From an uncultured Ruminobacter sp. (GTDB lineage Bacteria > Pseudomonadota > Gammaproteobacteria > Enterobacterales > Succinivibrionaceae), in contig CAAFXL010000276.1 of the NCBI GenBank assembly GCA_900767005.1, positions 1 through 7,133 of the forward strand: a stretch of 7,133 nucleotides of DNA, in the 5' to 3' direction. Every line of letters starts with the position of its first letter. Position 1 is the stretch's first letter. Under the pieces are notes generated by a model, which did not search any database, was not told the DNA's origin, and was given only the letters and a program-made list of their open reading frames with translations. A program made the translations under genes and the position numbers. Positions 1-5,814 of the stretch are shown in pieces.

Positions 1-85
1 AAATTAATCAAAATTTATCTTATTCATGCGTTCGCCCTGCTAAAAAACATAGATGAAAATTAAGTAAAATCGACCGTTTTTCAGA

Positions 86-94
86 TGGTATAAT
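86..94 (+). promoter_or_regulatory. Candidate extended -10 promoter element, plus strand
   Basis: The sequence TGGTATAAT is a perfect extended -10 (TGn followed by TATAAT at 89-94). No good -35 hexamer lies 16-18 bases upstream, which extended -10 promoters can tolerate. It would transcribe to the right, against ettA, from about position 101. No open reading frame follows, only short inverted repeats (96-108 and 116-135) and then the palindrome shared with the ettA terminator. It could drive a short untranslated RNA or be chance in AT-rich DNA; I favour neither strongly. Confidence 0.25.
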
Positions 95-137
95 CCCTCT
101 AAGAGAGGATGTAAAATTAGGATTTAAGACCTAATAC

Positions 138-162
138 AAAAAAAGCACCAATTGGTGCTTTT
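138..162 (-). terminator. Rho-independent terminator of ettA
   Basis: A perfect 22-bp palindrome (141-162) with core GCACCAATTGGTGC lies 13 bases past the ettA stop codon. Read on the minus strand, the stem (AGCACC/GGTGCT, extendable with A-T pairs) runs directly into seven U residues (plus-strand A run 138-144), the classic intrinsic terminator layout. On the plus strand the same stem is followed by only four T residues and then CC, so termination in that direction should be weaker, although a bidirectional role is possible. Confidence 0.85.
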
Positions 163-175
163 CCTAAATTTTTAG

Positions 176-1840
176 TTATTGAATATTTCTAAACTTTAAG
201 CGATGAGGTTTAACTGCATCTTCCCCAAAGGTTACCTTCTTCCATTCTTCATATTCGGTAAAGTTACCCGCAAAGAAGGTGATTTGACCATTATCTTGAT
301 AGTCAAGAATATGAGTTGCTATTCTATCAAGGAACCAACGGTCATGCGATACTACCATACAAGAACCAGGGAACTCTAAAAGTGCATTTTCAAGAGCTCG
401 TAAAGTTTCAACATCAAGGTCATTGGTTGGTTCATCAAGAAGTAATAAGTTACCACCAGCTTGAAGAAGTTTAGCTAAATGTAAACGTCCTCTTTCACCA
501 CCAGAAAGGTCTCCCACACGTTTTTGTTGGTCGGTACCCTTAAAGTTAAATCTTCCGATATAAGCACGGCTTGGAATTTCATAATTGCCAATACGAAGGA
601 TGTCTTGACCTTGTGAAATTTCTTCAAACACGGTCTTCTTATCATCCATCTTATTACGGAACTGTTCAACGTTAGCAAGAACTACGGTGTCGCCTAAGGT
701 AATAGTACCGCTATCAGGTTTTTCTTGACCTGAAATCATTCTAAATAGAGTTGATTTACCCGCACCATTCGCACCGATAATACCAACAATTGCTCCCTTA
801 GGAACAGTAAAACTTAAATCATTAATTAGGGTTCTTCCATTAAATGATTTACATAGATTTGATACTTCTAGTACTTTATCACCAAGACGAGGCCCAGGCG
901 GAATGAATAATTCGTTAGTTTCATTTCTCTTTTGATATTCAGTACTATTTAATTCTTCAAATCGAGCTAAACGAGCCTTAGATTTTGCTTGACGTCCTTT
1001 AGGATTTTGGCGTACCCATTCCAATTCTTTTTGGATAGATTTTTGGCGAGCATTTTCAACATTTTGTTCATGTTCAAGTCTTGCTTCTTTTTGTTCTAGC
1101 CATGAAGAGTAGTTTCCTTCATAAGGAATACCTTCACCTCTATCAAGTTCAAGAATCCAACCTGCTACATTATCAAGGAAGTAACGGTCGTGGGTGATGG
1201 CTACTACTGTTCCAGTATATTGATGTAGGAAGGTTTCAAGCCAAGCTACAGATTCAGCATCTAAGTGGTTAGTAGGTTCATCAAGTAGTAACATATCAGG
1301 GTGTTCAAGGAGTAGACGACAAAGAGCTACACGTCTTCTTTCACCACCTGATAATACTTTAATCTTTAAATCGCCCTGAGGAAGTCTTAAAGCATCAGCT
1401 GCACGATCAATTTGGTTATCAAGGTTATGACCATCGTGAGCTTGAATAATTGCTTCAAGTTCAGCTTGTTCTTTAGCAAGCTTATCAAAATCAGCATCAG
1501 GGTCAGCATAAGCTGCATAAACTGCATCAAGTTTATTTAAAGCATCTTTAACTTCAAATAAAGCTTCTTCAACAGTTTCTTTTACGGTTTTTTCAGGATC
1601 TAATACTGGTTCTTGAGGAAGGTAACCAATTTTAATTCCTGGCATTGGTCGAGCTTCACCTTCGATATCCTTATCGATGCCTGCCATAATTTTTAATAGG
1701 GTTGATTTACCAGCACCATTTAAACCTAGAACACCAATTTTTGCTCCAGGGAAGAAGGATAGGGAAATATCCTTAAGAATTTGTCGCTTAGGTGGTACTA
1801 TCTTACCTACGCGATTCATAGTATAAATAAATTGAGCCAT
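176..1840 (-). CDS. ettA: Energy-dependent translational throttle protein EttA (ABC-F ATPase)
   Basis: Cytosolic ABC-F protein with two ATP-binding cassettes and no membrane domain. The family member EttA binds the ribosomal E site and, depending on ADP/ATP ratio, holds back or allows entry into elongation. Visible motifs: Walker A GLNGAGKST (39-47), signature LSGGE (163-167), Walker B LLLDEPTNHLD (184-194, Glu188) and H-loop His217 in cassette 1; Walker A GANGAGKST (356-364), LSGGE (445-449), LLLLDEPTNDLD (Glu470) and His499 in cassette 2. The charged linker at about 242-322 (KELEWVRQNPKGRQAKSKAR and following) is the P-site tRNA interaction motif, and the 95-139 insertion is the EttA 'arm'. 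The length (554) nearly equals E. coli EttA (555) and the start MAQFIYTM matches it. AAGGA lies 4-5 bases before the ATG. The second Walker A has Ala where Pro is usual (GPNGAGKST), a mild change. It is a separate transcription unit downstream of frdD, with its own terminator. Confidence 0.97.
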   Translation of the reverse strand: MAQFIYTMNRVGKIVPPKRQILKDISLSFFPGAKIGVLGLNGAGKSTLLKIMAGIDKDIEGEARPMPGIKIGYLPQEPVLDPEKTVKETVEEALFEVKDALNKLDAVYAAYADPDADFDKLAKEQAELEAIIQAHDGHNLDNQIDRAADALRLPQGDLKIKVLSGGERRRVALCRLLLEHPDMLLLDEPTNHLDAESVAWLETFLHQYTGTVVAITHDRYFLDNVAGWILELDRGEGIPYEGNYSSWLEQKEARLEHEQNVENARQKSIQKELEWVRQNPKGRQAKSKARLARFEELNSTEYQKRNETNELFIPPGPRLGDKVLEVSNLCKSFNGRTLINDLSFTVPKGAIVGIIGANGAGKSTLFRMISGQEKPDSGTITLGDTVVLANVEQFRNKMDDKKTVFEEISQGQDILRIGNYEIPSRAYIGRFNFKGTDQQKRVGDLSGGERGRLHLAKLLQAGGNLLLLDEPTNDLDVETLRALENALLEFPGSCMVVSHDRWFLDRIATHILDYQDNGQITFFAGNFTEYEEWKKVTFGEDAVKPHRLKFRNIQ

Positions 1841-1882
1841 ATTATCCTTAAGAAATAATTACACAAAAAATTGTATTACTTA

Positions 1883-1888
1883 ATTATA
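1883..1888 (-). promoter_or_regulatory. Candidate -10 element for ettA
   Basis: On the minus strand this is a perfect TATAAT, 42 bases before the ettA start codon and just downstream of the frd operon terminator. It would give a leader of about 35 nt. No convincing -35 (TTGACA-like) hexamer sits 16-18 bases upstream, and the surrounding DNA is almost all A/T, so a chance match is possible. Its position between an upstream terminator and the gene is the main support. Confidence 0.4.
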
Positions 1889-1910
1889 TATGAATTTAAT
1901 TAAATTTCTA

Positions 1911-1942
1911 TAAATAAAAAACCCGAGATTTAATCTCGGGTT
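1911..1942 (-). terminator. Rho-independent terminator of frdABCD
   Basis: A perfect 10-bp stem, AACCCGAGAT (1920-1929) with ATCTCGGGTT (1933-1942), encloses a 3-nt loop. On the minus strand it is followed by TTTTTATTTA (plus-strand 1911-1920). It lies 39 bases past the frdD stop codon and before the ettA promoter region, so it should end the frd message and separate it from ettA. Confidence 0.88.
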
Positions 1943-1981
1943 AGAATTAAAAATTAGTTTAAATAATTAGTTAGTAATTAT

Positions 1982-2341
1982 TTAAAATTTACTGAAAAAT
2001 ACGCAGTAATCAATAAGAAGTGCAAAACCTGCAACTACAGTGATTACGCCAGCTAAACCATAACATACATAGTGATGTAATCTTGTTGTATGGATAGTTA
2101 GATCATGAAGACCATGGTAAATTCTGTGTAGACAATGCCATGCAGTTAAAGCAACAATTACAAATAGAGCACCAGCACTCCACCAATGAGTTAATAACCC
2201 ATAAAAGTGTTGTTCAAATGCGTGCTGATTAAAAGCTGCTACGATTAGTAATACAATAACTGCTGGTAGTGCAAAAGCAATTGCCATACCACCTGCACCG
2301 AAGAGTCCCCAATATACTGGTTCATCAGAACGACGATTCAT
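1982..2341 (-). CDS. frdD: Fumarate reductase membrane anchor subunit D
   Basis: Small hydrophobic subunit that, with FrdC, anchors the FrdAB catalytic dimer to the inner face of the cytoplasmic membrane and helps form the quinol site. The N-terminal block RSDEPVYWGLFGAGGM (residues 4-19) is the hallmark of FrdD. Three hydrophobic segments are visible at roughly 18-37, 54-70 and 92-114, matching the three-helix topology of the family. A His-rich stretch (WHCLHRIYHGLHDLTIH, 68-84) parallels the conserved cytoplasmic loop region in E. coli FrdD. Length 119 equals the E. coli protein. It is the last gene of the operon and starts 12 bases after the frdC stop; GGAG lies within that gap, 8 bases before the ATG. 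An intrinsic terminator follows. Confidence 0.95.
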   Translation of the reverse strand: MNRRSDEPVYWGLFGAGGMAIAFALPAVIVLLIVAAFNQHAFEQHFYGLLTHWWSAGALFVIVALTAWHCLHRIYHGLHDLTIHTTRLHHYVCYGLAGVITVVAGFALLIDYCVFFSKF

Positions 2342-2353
2342 GAAGAGTTCTCC

Positions 2354-2770
2354 TTATTTAATATTAACAAAAATAAATACTAATGCTAGTACAATGCAAG
2401 CTACCACCCAAGCTGCCCATAAACCAATTACAAATAGTTTAGCTGGGATTAGCTTAGTTTCAGTTGGTTGGTTACTCTTGAAAATACGTAGTACTAGTGG
2501 CATTAAGTTAAACCATGTGAAAGTATGGTACATTACTGACACTAAAGCAACAATATTGATAATCGCCATAACGGGATTCGCAATAAATTTAGTTGGTAGA
2601 CTAAATATTGGAGCACAAATTAAATATAATAGTTCAAGAGCAACTATTAATCCAAATATTGAAGTACCTTCACGTAGCATATACATAATGTAGAAACTAC
2701 GATCTGTCCACCAATTCGCCTTTACAGGACGAACATATGGCTTACGATATGATTTTACATTGTTATCCAT
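2354..2770 (-). CDS. frdC: Fumarate reductase membrane anchor subunit C
   Basis: Membrane anchor subunit of quinol:fumarate reductase; FrdC contributes residues to menaquinol binding. The N-terminal block RKPYVRP (9-15), the following NWW and FYIMYMLREGT (26-36, including Glu34, equivalent to the conserved quinone-site glutamate near residue 29/30 of E. coli FrdC) identify it. Hydrophobic segments at about 37-56, 66-86 and 112-136 give three helices; His82 in the YHTFTWF motif (81-87) matches the conserved His of the second helix. At 138 residues it is slightly longer than the E. coli protein (131), partly through a longer polar N terminus (MDNNVKS). Its ATG overlaps the frdB stop by one base (TAATG), so translation is probably coupled; a purine-rich GGGGAAG lies just upstream within frdB. 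Confidence 0.95.
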   Translation of the reverse strand: MDNNVKSYRKPYVRPVKANWWTDRSFYIMYMLREGTSIFGLIVALELLYLICAPIFSLPTKFIANPVMAIINIVALVSVMYHTFTWFNLMPLVLRIFKSNQPTETKLIPAKLFVIGLWAAWVVACIVLALVFIFVNIK

Positions 2771-3522
2771 TATTCTTCCCCTGGCTTAAACATTTTAATT
2801 ACATAGTCAATAGCACTTGCTTTCTTACCAAGCTGAATTGCTTGAGCAGGATCAACGTGCTTTGGACATACTTGTGAGCAGTAACCTACGAATGTACAAC
2901 TCCATACACCTTCGTCCTGGCTCATAATCTTTAGACGTTCACGAGCACCAGCATCACGAGTATCGATGTTGTAACGATATAGTAGAGTTAATGCAGCAGG
3001 TCCAATGAAGTTCTTGTTAAGCTTGTATTGAGGACAAGCAGCATAGCAGATACCACAGTTAATACACTGAGCGAACTGACGATACATTTCCATCTGTTGT
3101 GGAGTCTGGATATAACCTTCAGTTAAAGGCTTATTCTTATCCTTTTCAGCTGGGATAATGTAAGGCTTAATTCTTTCAATCTTTTCAATAAAGTCTGAAA
3201 TATCTACAACAAGGTCACGTTCAATTGGGAAGTTTGCTAAAGGTTCAATCTTCATAACTTGATTTGGGTCATAGTCACGAAGGAAAGTCTTACAAGCAAG
3301 CTTTGGTACACCATTAACCATCATTGCACAAGAACCGCAAACTGCCATACGGCAAGACCAACGGAAACTTAGATCAGGTGCTAGGTTATCCTTGATGTAG
3401 TTTAACGCTTCAAGTAATGAAGTTTCATGAATGTATGGAACTGTATATTCTTCATAGTGTGGAGCACTATCAGTTTCTGGACGATAACGTGCTACAGAGA
3501 ATTTCATAATTTTTTCAGCCAT
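2770..3522 (-). CDS. frdB: Fumarate reductase iron-sulfur subunit
   Basis: Electron-transfer subunit that passes electrons from menaquinol at FrdCD to the flavin of FrdA. All cluster ligands are present: [2Fe-2S] Cys57, Cys62, Cys65 and Cys77 (WSCRMAVCGSCAMM, then KLAC); CINCGICYAACP (153-164), with Cys153/156/159 for [4Fe-4S] and Cys163 for [3Fe-4S]; CTFVGYCSQVCPKHVDP (209-225), with Cys209/215 for [3Fe-4S] and Cys219 completing [4Fe-4S]. The assignment of the shared ligands follows E. coli FrdB, whose pattern is offset by a few residues. Length 250 compares with 244 in E. coli. The gene overlaps frdA upstream by one base and frdC downstream by one base (both TAATG), so the three cistrons are probably translationally coupled. 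A GGAG in the last codons of frdA, 11 bases before the ATG, can serve as ribosome binding site. Confidence 0.98.
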   Translation of the reverse strand: MAEKIMKFSVARYRPETDSAPHYEEYTVPYIHETSLLEALNYIKDNLAPDLSFRWSCRMAVCGSCAMMVNGVPKLACKTFLRDYDPNQVMKIEPLANFPIERDLVVDISDFIEKIERIKPYIIPAEKDKNKPLTEGYIQTPQQMEMYRQFAQCINCGICYAACPQYKLNKNFIGPAALTLLYRYNIDTRDAGARERLKIMSQDEGVWSCTFVGYCSQVCPKHVDPAQAIQLGKKASAIDYVIKMFKPGEE

Positions 3523-5336
3523 TATTTTGCGTTCTCCATTGCTTCTTTCTTTTTCTTTTCAGCTTCTTCTGCTTCAGCACCGTAAACACGCTTTGCAGGC
3601 TGGAAGTGGGTAATCTTAACATCGCTGTAGCTAATAGTTGGAGCTTCGTCGCCTTGGTATGTAGCTAAAGTGTGCTTTAAGAAGTTAACGTCATCACGTT
3701 GCTTATATGCACCATCTGGTCCGTCAAGACGCTGATGAGAACCACGAGATTCTTTACGATTAATAGCTGAATGAGCCATAGACTCAGCAACTTCTAGGGT
3801 ATAACCTAATTCAACAGCATTTAAGAATTCAGTGTTAAATACTCGACCTGAAGTATCCTTAATCTTGATATTCTTATAACGCTTACGTAGACCTGCTAGA
3901 GTATCGATAGTCTTTTGCATGGTTTCTTCAACACGGTAAATACCAACACCTTCTTCCATAGAGTCGCCCATTTCATGACGAATCTTAGAGCAGCTTTCAG
4001 TACCATTACCATCAAATAACTTAGAAACCTTAAGTACAGCAGCTTCAGCCTGAGCAACTAGGTTTGCTTCGTTACCAAACTTAACAGTCTTAGAGTACTT
4101 AGCAGCTTCATCACCAGCAACCTTACCGAATACGATAGTTTCAACTAGTGAGTTAGAACCAAGACGGTTTGCACCGTGGATACCAACAGAAGCACATTCA
4201 CCAGCAGCATATAGACCAGGCTTTCTAGTAGCAGTCTTACCATCAGTTTCAATACCACCCATAGTGTAGTGTACTACTGGACGAACTGGTACTGGAGCTT
4301 CAGCAGGATCAACACCAGCATAAGCCATAGCAAGTTCACAAATTAGAGGTAAACGTTCATGTAGATAATCACGACCTAAGTGTCTTAAGTCTAGATATAC
4401 AGCATCACCTAAAGGCATCTTAATGGTATTGCCCTTTTGCTGTTCATTCCAGAACGCTTGAGAAACACGGTCACGAGGACCAAGTTCCATGTATTTATTC
4501 TTTGGTTGTCCTACAGGAGTTTCAGGACCTAGACCGTAGTCTTGTAAATAACGGTAACCATTCTTATTAACTAGGATACCACCTTCACCACGGCAACCTT
4601 CAGTCATAAGCACACCACAACCTAATAGACCGGTAGGGTGGTATTGAACGAATTCCATATCGCGTAGAGGTACGCCATGACGATATGCTAAAGACATACC
4701 ATCACCAGTTACGATACCGCCGTTGGTGTTGAAGCTATAAGCACGACCAGCACCACCAGTTGCTAAGATAACTGACTTAGCAAGAATTGTACGGCATACA
4801 CCATTCTGAATATCGTAGGTTACAACACCCTTGATTTGACCATCTTCTTCTAGAAGATCAAATACGAAGTGTTCATCAAAACGAATAATTGAAGGGTACT
4901 TAACAGAGGTTTGGAATAGAGTATGAAGCATATGGAAACCGCTCTTATCAGCAGCGAACCAAGTGCGAGGTACTTTCATACCACCGAAACGACGTACGTT
5001 TACTTCACCATTTGGCTTACGGCTCCATGGGCAACCCCAATGTTCAAGCTGGTATAGTTCTTCAGTTGTATGAGCAACGAAATAATCAACTACGTCTTGT
5101 TCACATAACCAGTCACCACCAGCAACTGTATCCTCAAAATGTTTTTCTAAGCTATCATCAGCACCAACTACGCCTGCAGCACCACCTTCAGCAGCCACGG
5201 TGTGGCTTCTCATTGGGTATACTTTAGAAATCAGGGCAATTTTTAGTGTAGGATCTTGTTCTGCAACAGCGATTGCTGCACGAAGACCTGTACCACCAGC
5301 ACCGACGATGGCGACATCAGCCTTAACTATGTCCAC
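3522..5336 (-). CDS. frdA: Fumarate reductase flavoprotein subunit (GTG start)
   Basis: Catalytic subunit reducing fumarate to succinate as terminal step of anaerobic fumarate respiration; cytoplasmic side of the membrane. The Rossmann motif GAGGTG (12-17) binds FAD, and SHTVAAEGG carries the covalent flavin attachment His45. Active-site elements are His233 (QYHPTG), Thr245-Glu246 (MTEGCRGEGG), the proton-delivering Arg288 (GPRDR), His356 (HYTMGG) and Arg391 (NRLGSN). The C terminus (587-604) is a Lys/Glu-rich tail. Length 604 versus 602 in E. coli, with near-continuous similarity. The start is GTG: AGGAG (5343-5347) lies 6 bases upstream, the first residues align with E. coli FrdA, and an in-frame TAG four codons upstream rules out a longer protein. 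An ATG 5 bases upstream (5339-5341) is out of frame. It is the first gene of frdABCD. In E. coli this operon is activated by FNR and repressed by NarL with nitrate; I see no clean FNR box here. Confidence 0.98.
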   Translation of the reverse strand: MDIVKADVAIVGAGGTGLRAAIAVAEQDPTLKIALISKVYPMRSHTVAAEGGAAGVVGADDSLEKHFEDTVAGGDWLCEQDVVDYFVAHTTEELYQLEHWGCPWSRKPNGEVNVRRFGGMKVPRTWFAADKSGFHMLHTLFQTSVKYPSIIRFDEHFVFDLLEEDGQIKGVVTYDIQNGVCRTILAKSVILATGGAGRAYSFNTNGGIVTGDGMSLAYRHGVPLRDMEFVQYHPTGLLGCGVLMTEGCRGEGGILVNKNGYRYLQDYGLGPETPVGQPKNKYMELGPRDRVSQAFWNEQQKGNTIKMPLGDAVYLDLRHLGRDYLHERLPLICELAMAYAGVDPAEAPVPVRPVVHYTMGGIETDGKTATRKPGLYAAGECASVGIHGANRLGSNSLVETIVFGKVAGDEAAKYSKTVKFGNEANLVAQAEAAVLKVSKLFDGNGTESCSKIRHEMGDSMEEGVGIYRVEETMQKTIDTLAGLRKRYKNIKIKDTSGRVFNTEFLNAVELGYTLEVAESMAHSAINRKESRGSHQRLDGPDGAYKQRDDVNFLKHTLATYQGDEAPTISYSDVKITHFQPAKRVYGAEAEEAEKKKKEAMENAK

Positions 5337-5365
5337 TTCATTCTCCTAAGATATTTCAGGTAAAT

Positions 5366-5400
5366 CTTAAAACTATAAAAATTGATGGGGTCAACCCCAT
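5366..5400 (-). promoter_or_regulatory. Candidate frdA promoter overlapped by a perfect 16-bp palindrome
   Basis: On the minus strand, TTGACC (5389-5394, five of six matches to the -35 consensus) is followed after 17 bases by TTTAAG (5366-5371, four of six to the -10). Transcription would begin near 5359, giving a leader of about 20-25 nt that contains the AGGAG ribosome binding site. The -35 lies inside the perfect palindrome ATGGGGTTGACCCCAT (5385-5400), which stands out as GC-rich in an AT-rich gap. If transcription starts further upstream, the same bases could instead fold in RNA as a 6-bp stem with a 4-nt loop. The operator reading is inference; the palindrome itself is certain. Confidence 0.4.
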
Positions 5401-5482
5401 ACTTGATAATATGATAACAAAAAAACGCTAAAATTTCTCACTTTTATAAGTTTTAAGAATTATATTTTTACGAATTTAGAAC

Positions 5483-5522
5483 TCTATAGTACGGATAAAA
5501 TGATTTTGTAATGTTTGTTACA
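5483..5522 (-). promoter_or_regulatory. CRP-family-like palindrome with possible distal frd promoter
   Basis: TGTAA-N6-TTACA (5507-5522) is a perfect inverted repeat with the half-site spacing of CRP-type sites (TGTGA-N6-TCACA), but with A/T at the position where CRP prefers G/C. On the minus strand its downstream half contains ATTACA (5507-5512, four of six matches to -35), 18 bases before TATAGA (5483-5488, four of six to -10). The palindrome would then be centred about 40 bases before the start site, where class II activators of the CRP/FNR family bind. The leader to frdA would be about 140 nt. Plausible but weak: the hexamers are poor and AT-rich DNA produces such matches. Confidence 0.3.
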
Positions 5523-5763
5523 TAAATATTATTGTTATTATAGTGATCTAAGCTATACAGAGCGTATTTTACATGAAAATTATTAAAATTTAATTAAATA
5601 TTTTTGATTTTTTGTGCGATCTCTTATCTTCTTAAAGGATTTTTTTAAGAGTAAAGATTTTTAAGGATTTTAAAGTATATTTTTATGAGGTTTTAAAACA
5701 AAATTTGCAAAATTTAGTTAGTAAAAATGAAGTTTTACGATAAATAAGGATATATTCTTTTTG

Positions 5764-5799
5764 AAAAAATCTAGGTTAATAAATTTAAATAACCTAGAT
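5764..5799 (-). terminator. Rho-independent terminator of rsgA-psd
   Basis: A perfect 10-bp stem, ATCTAGGTTA (5769-5778) with TAACCTAGAT (5790-5799), encloses an 11-nt AT-rich loop and on the minus strand ends in a U run (plus-strand A run 5764-5769). It starts 15 bases after the psd stop codon. The right arm is part of a tandem duplication, CCTAGAT-CCTAGAT (5793-5806), so the second copy could pair with part of the same left arm. Confidence 0.8.
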
Positions 5800-5814
5800 C
5801 CTAGATATTAAATA

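Larger units (their letters stand above)
5337..5814. other. AT-rich intergenic region between frdA and psd
   Basis: This 478-bp gap holds no open reading frame of credible length on either strand; its ATG codons lead to stops within a few codons. From right to left on the minus strand it contains the psd terminator (5764-5799), a very AT-rich stretch without clear signals (about 5545-5760, including weak hairpin arms CTTAAA/TTTAAG at 5631-5649), a perfect TATAAT at 5537-5542 lacking a -35, the TGTAA-N6-TTACA palindrome (5507-5522), the GC-rich palindrome (5385-5400) and the frdA ribosome binding site. It probably serves as the frd control region. E. coli has epmA beside frdA and mscM after psd; no remnant of either is recognisable here. 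Confidence 0.7.

Noticed and set aside
475..678. Minus-strand 67-codon frame inside ettA
   Set aside because: It is an out-of-frame shadow of the conserved second ABC cassette of EttA.
2340..2693. Plus-strand 117-codon open frame antisense to frdC
   Set aside because: It lies wholly opposite frdC, whose FrdC identity is unambiguous. It has no ribosome binding site or recognisable family, and is a shadow of the real gene.
4961..4969. Haemophilus DNA-uptake-like word AAGTGCGAG
   Set aside because: It differs from AAGTGCGGT, occurs once and lies inside frdA coding sequence. No full uptake sequence was seen, so it gives no support for Pasteurellaceae-type uptake.
5012..5227. Plus-strand 71-codon frame antisense to frdA
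   Set aside because: It lies opposite conserved FrdA residues, with low-complexity Gln/Leu/His content expected from an antisense frame.
5382..5394. FNR-box-like TTGATGGGGTCAA upstream of frdA
   Set aside because: The half-sites are separated by 3 bases instead of the 4 required by TTGAT-N4-ATCAA, and one half is TTGAC. The match is a by-product of the 16-bp palindrome. Another lone TTGAT at 5403-5407 has no partner.
5537..5542. Perfect minus-strand TATAAT in the frdA-psd gap
   Set aside because: No acceptable -35 at 16-18 bases and no extended -10. In DNA this AT-rich a bare hexamer is weak evidence, so it is mentioned only in the gap description.
5631..5649. Hairpin CTTAAA/TTTAAG in the gap
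   Set aside because: Only six mostly A-T pairs with a 7-nt loop; expected by chance here and not next to any gene end.
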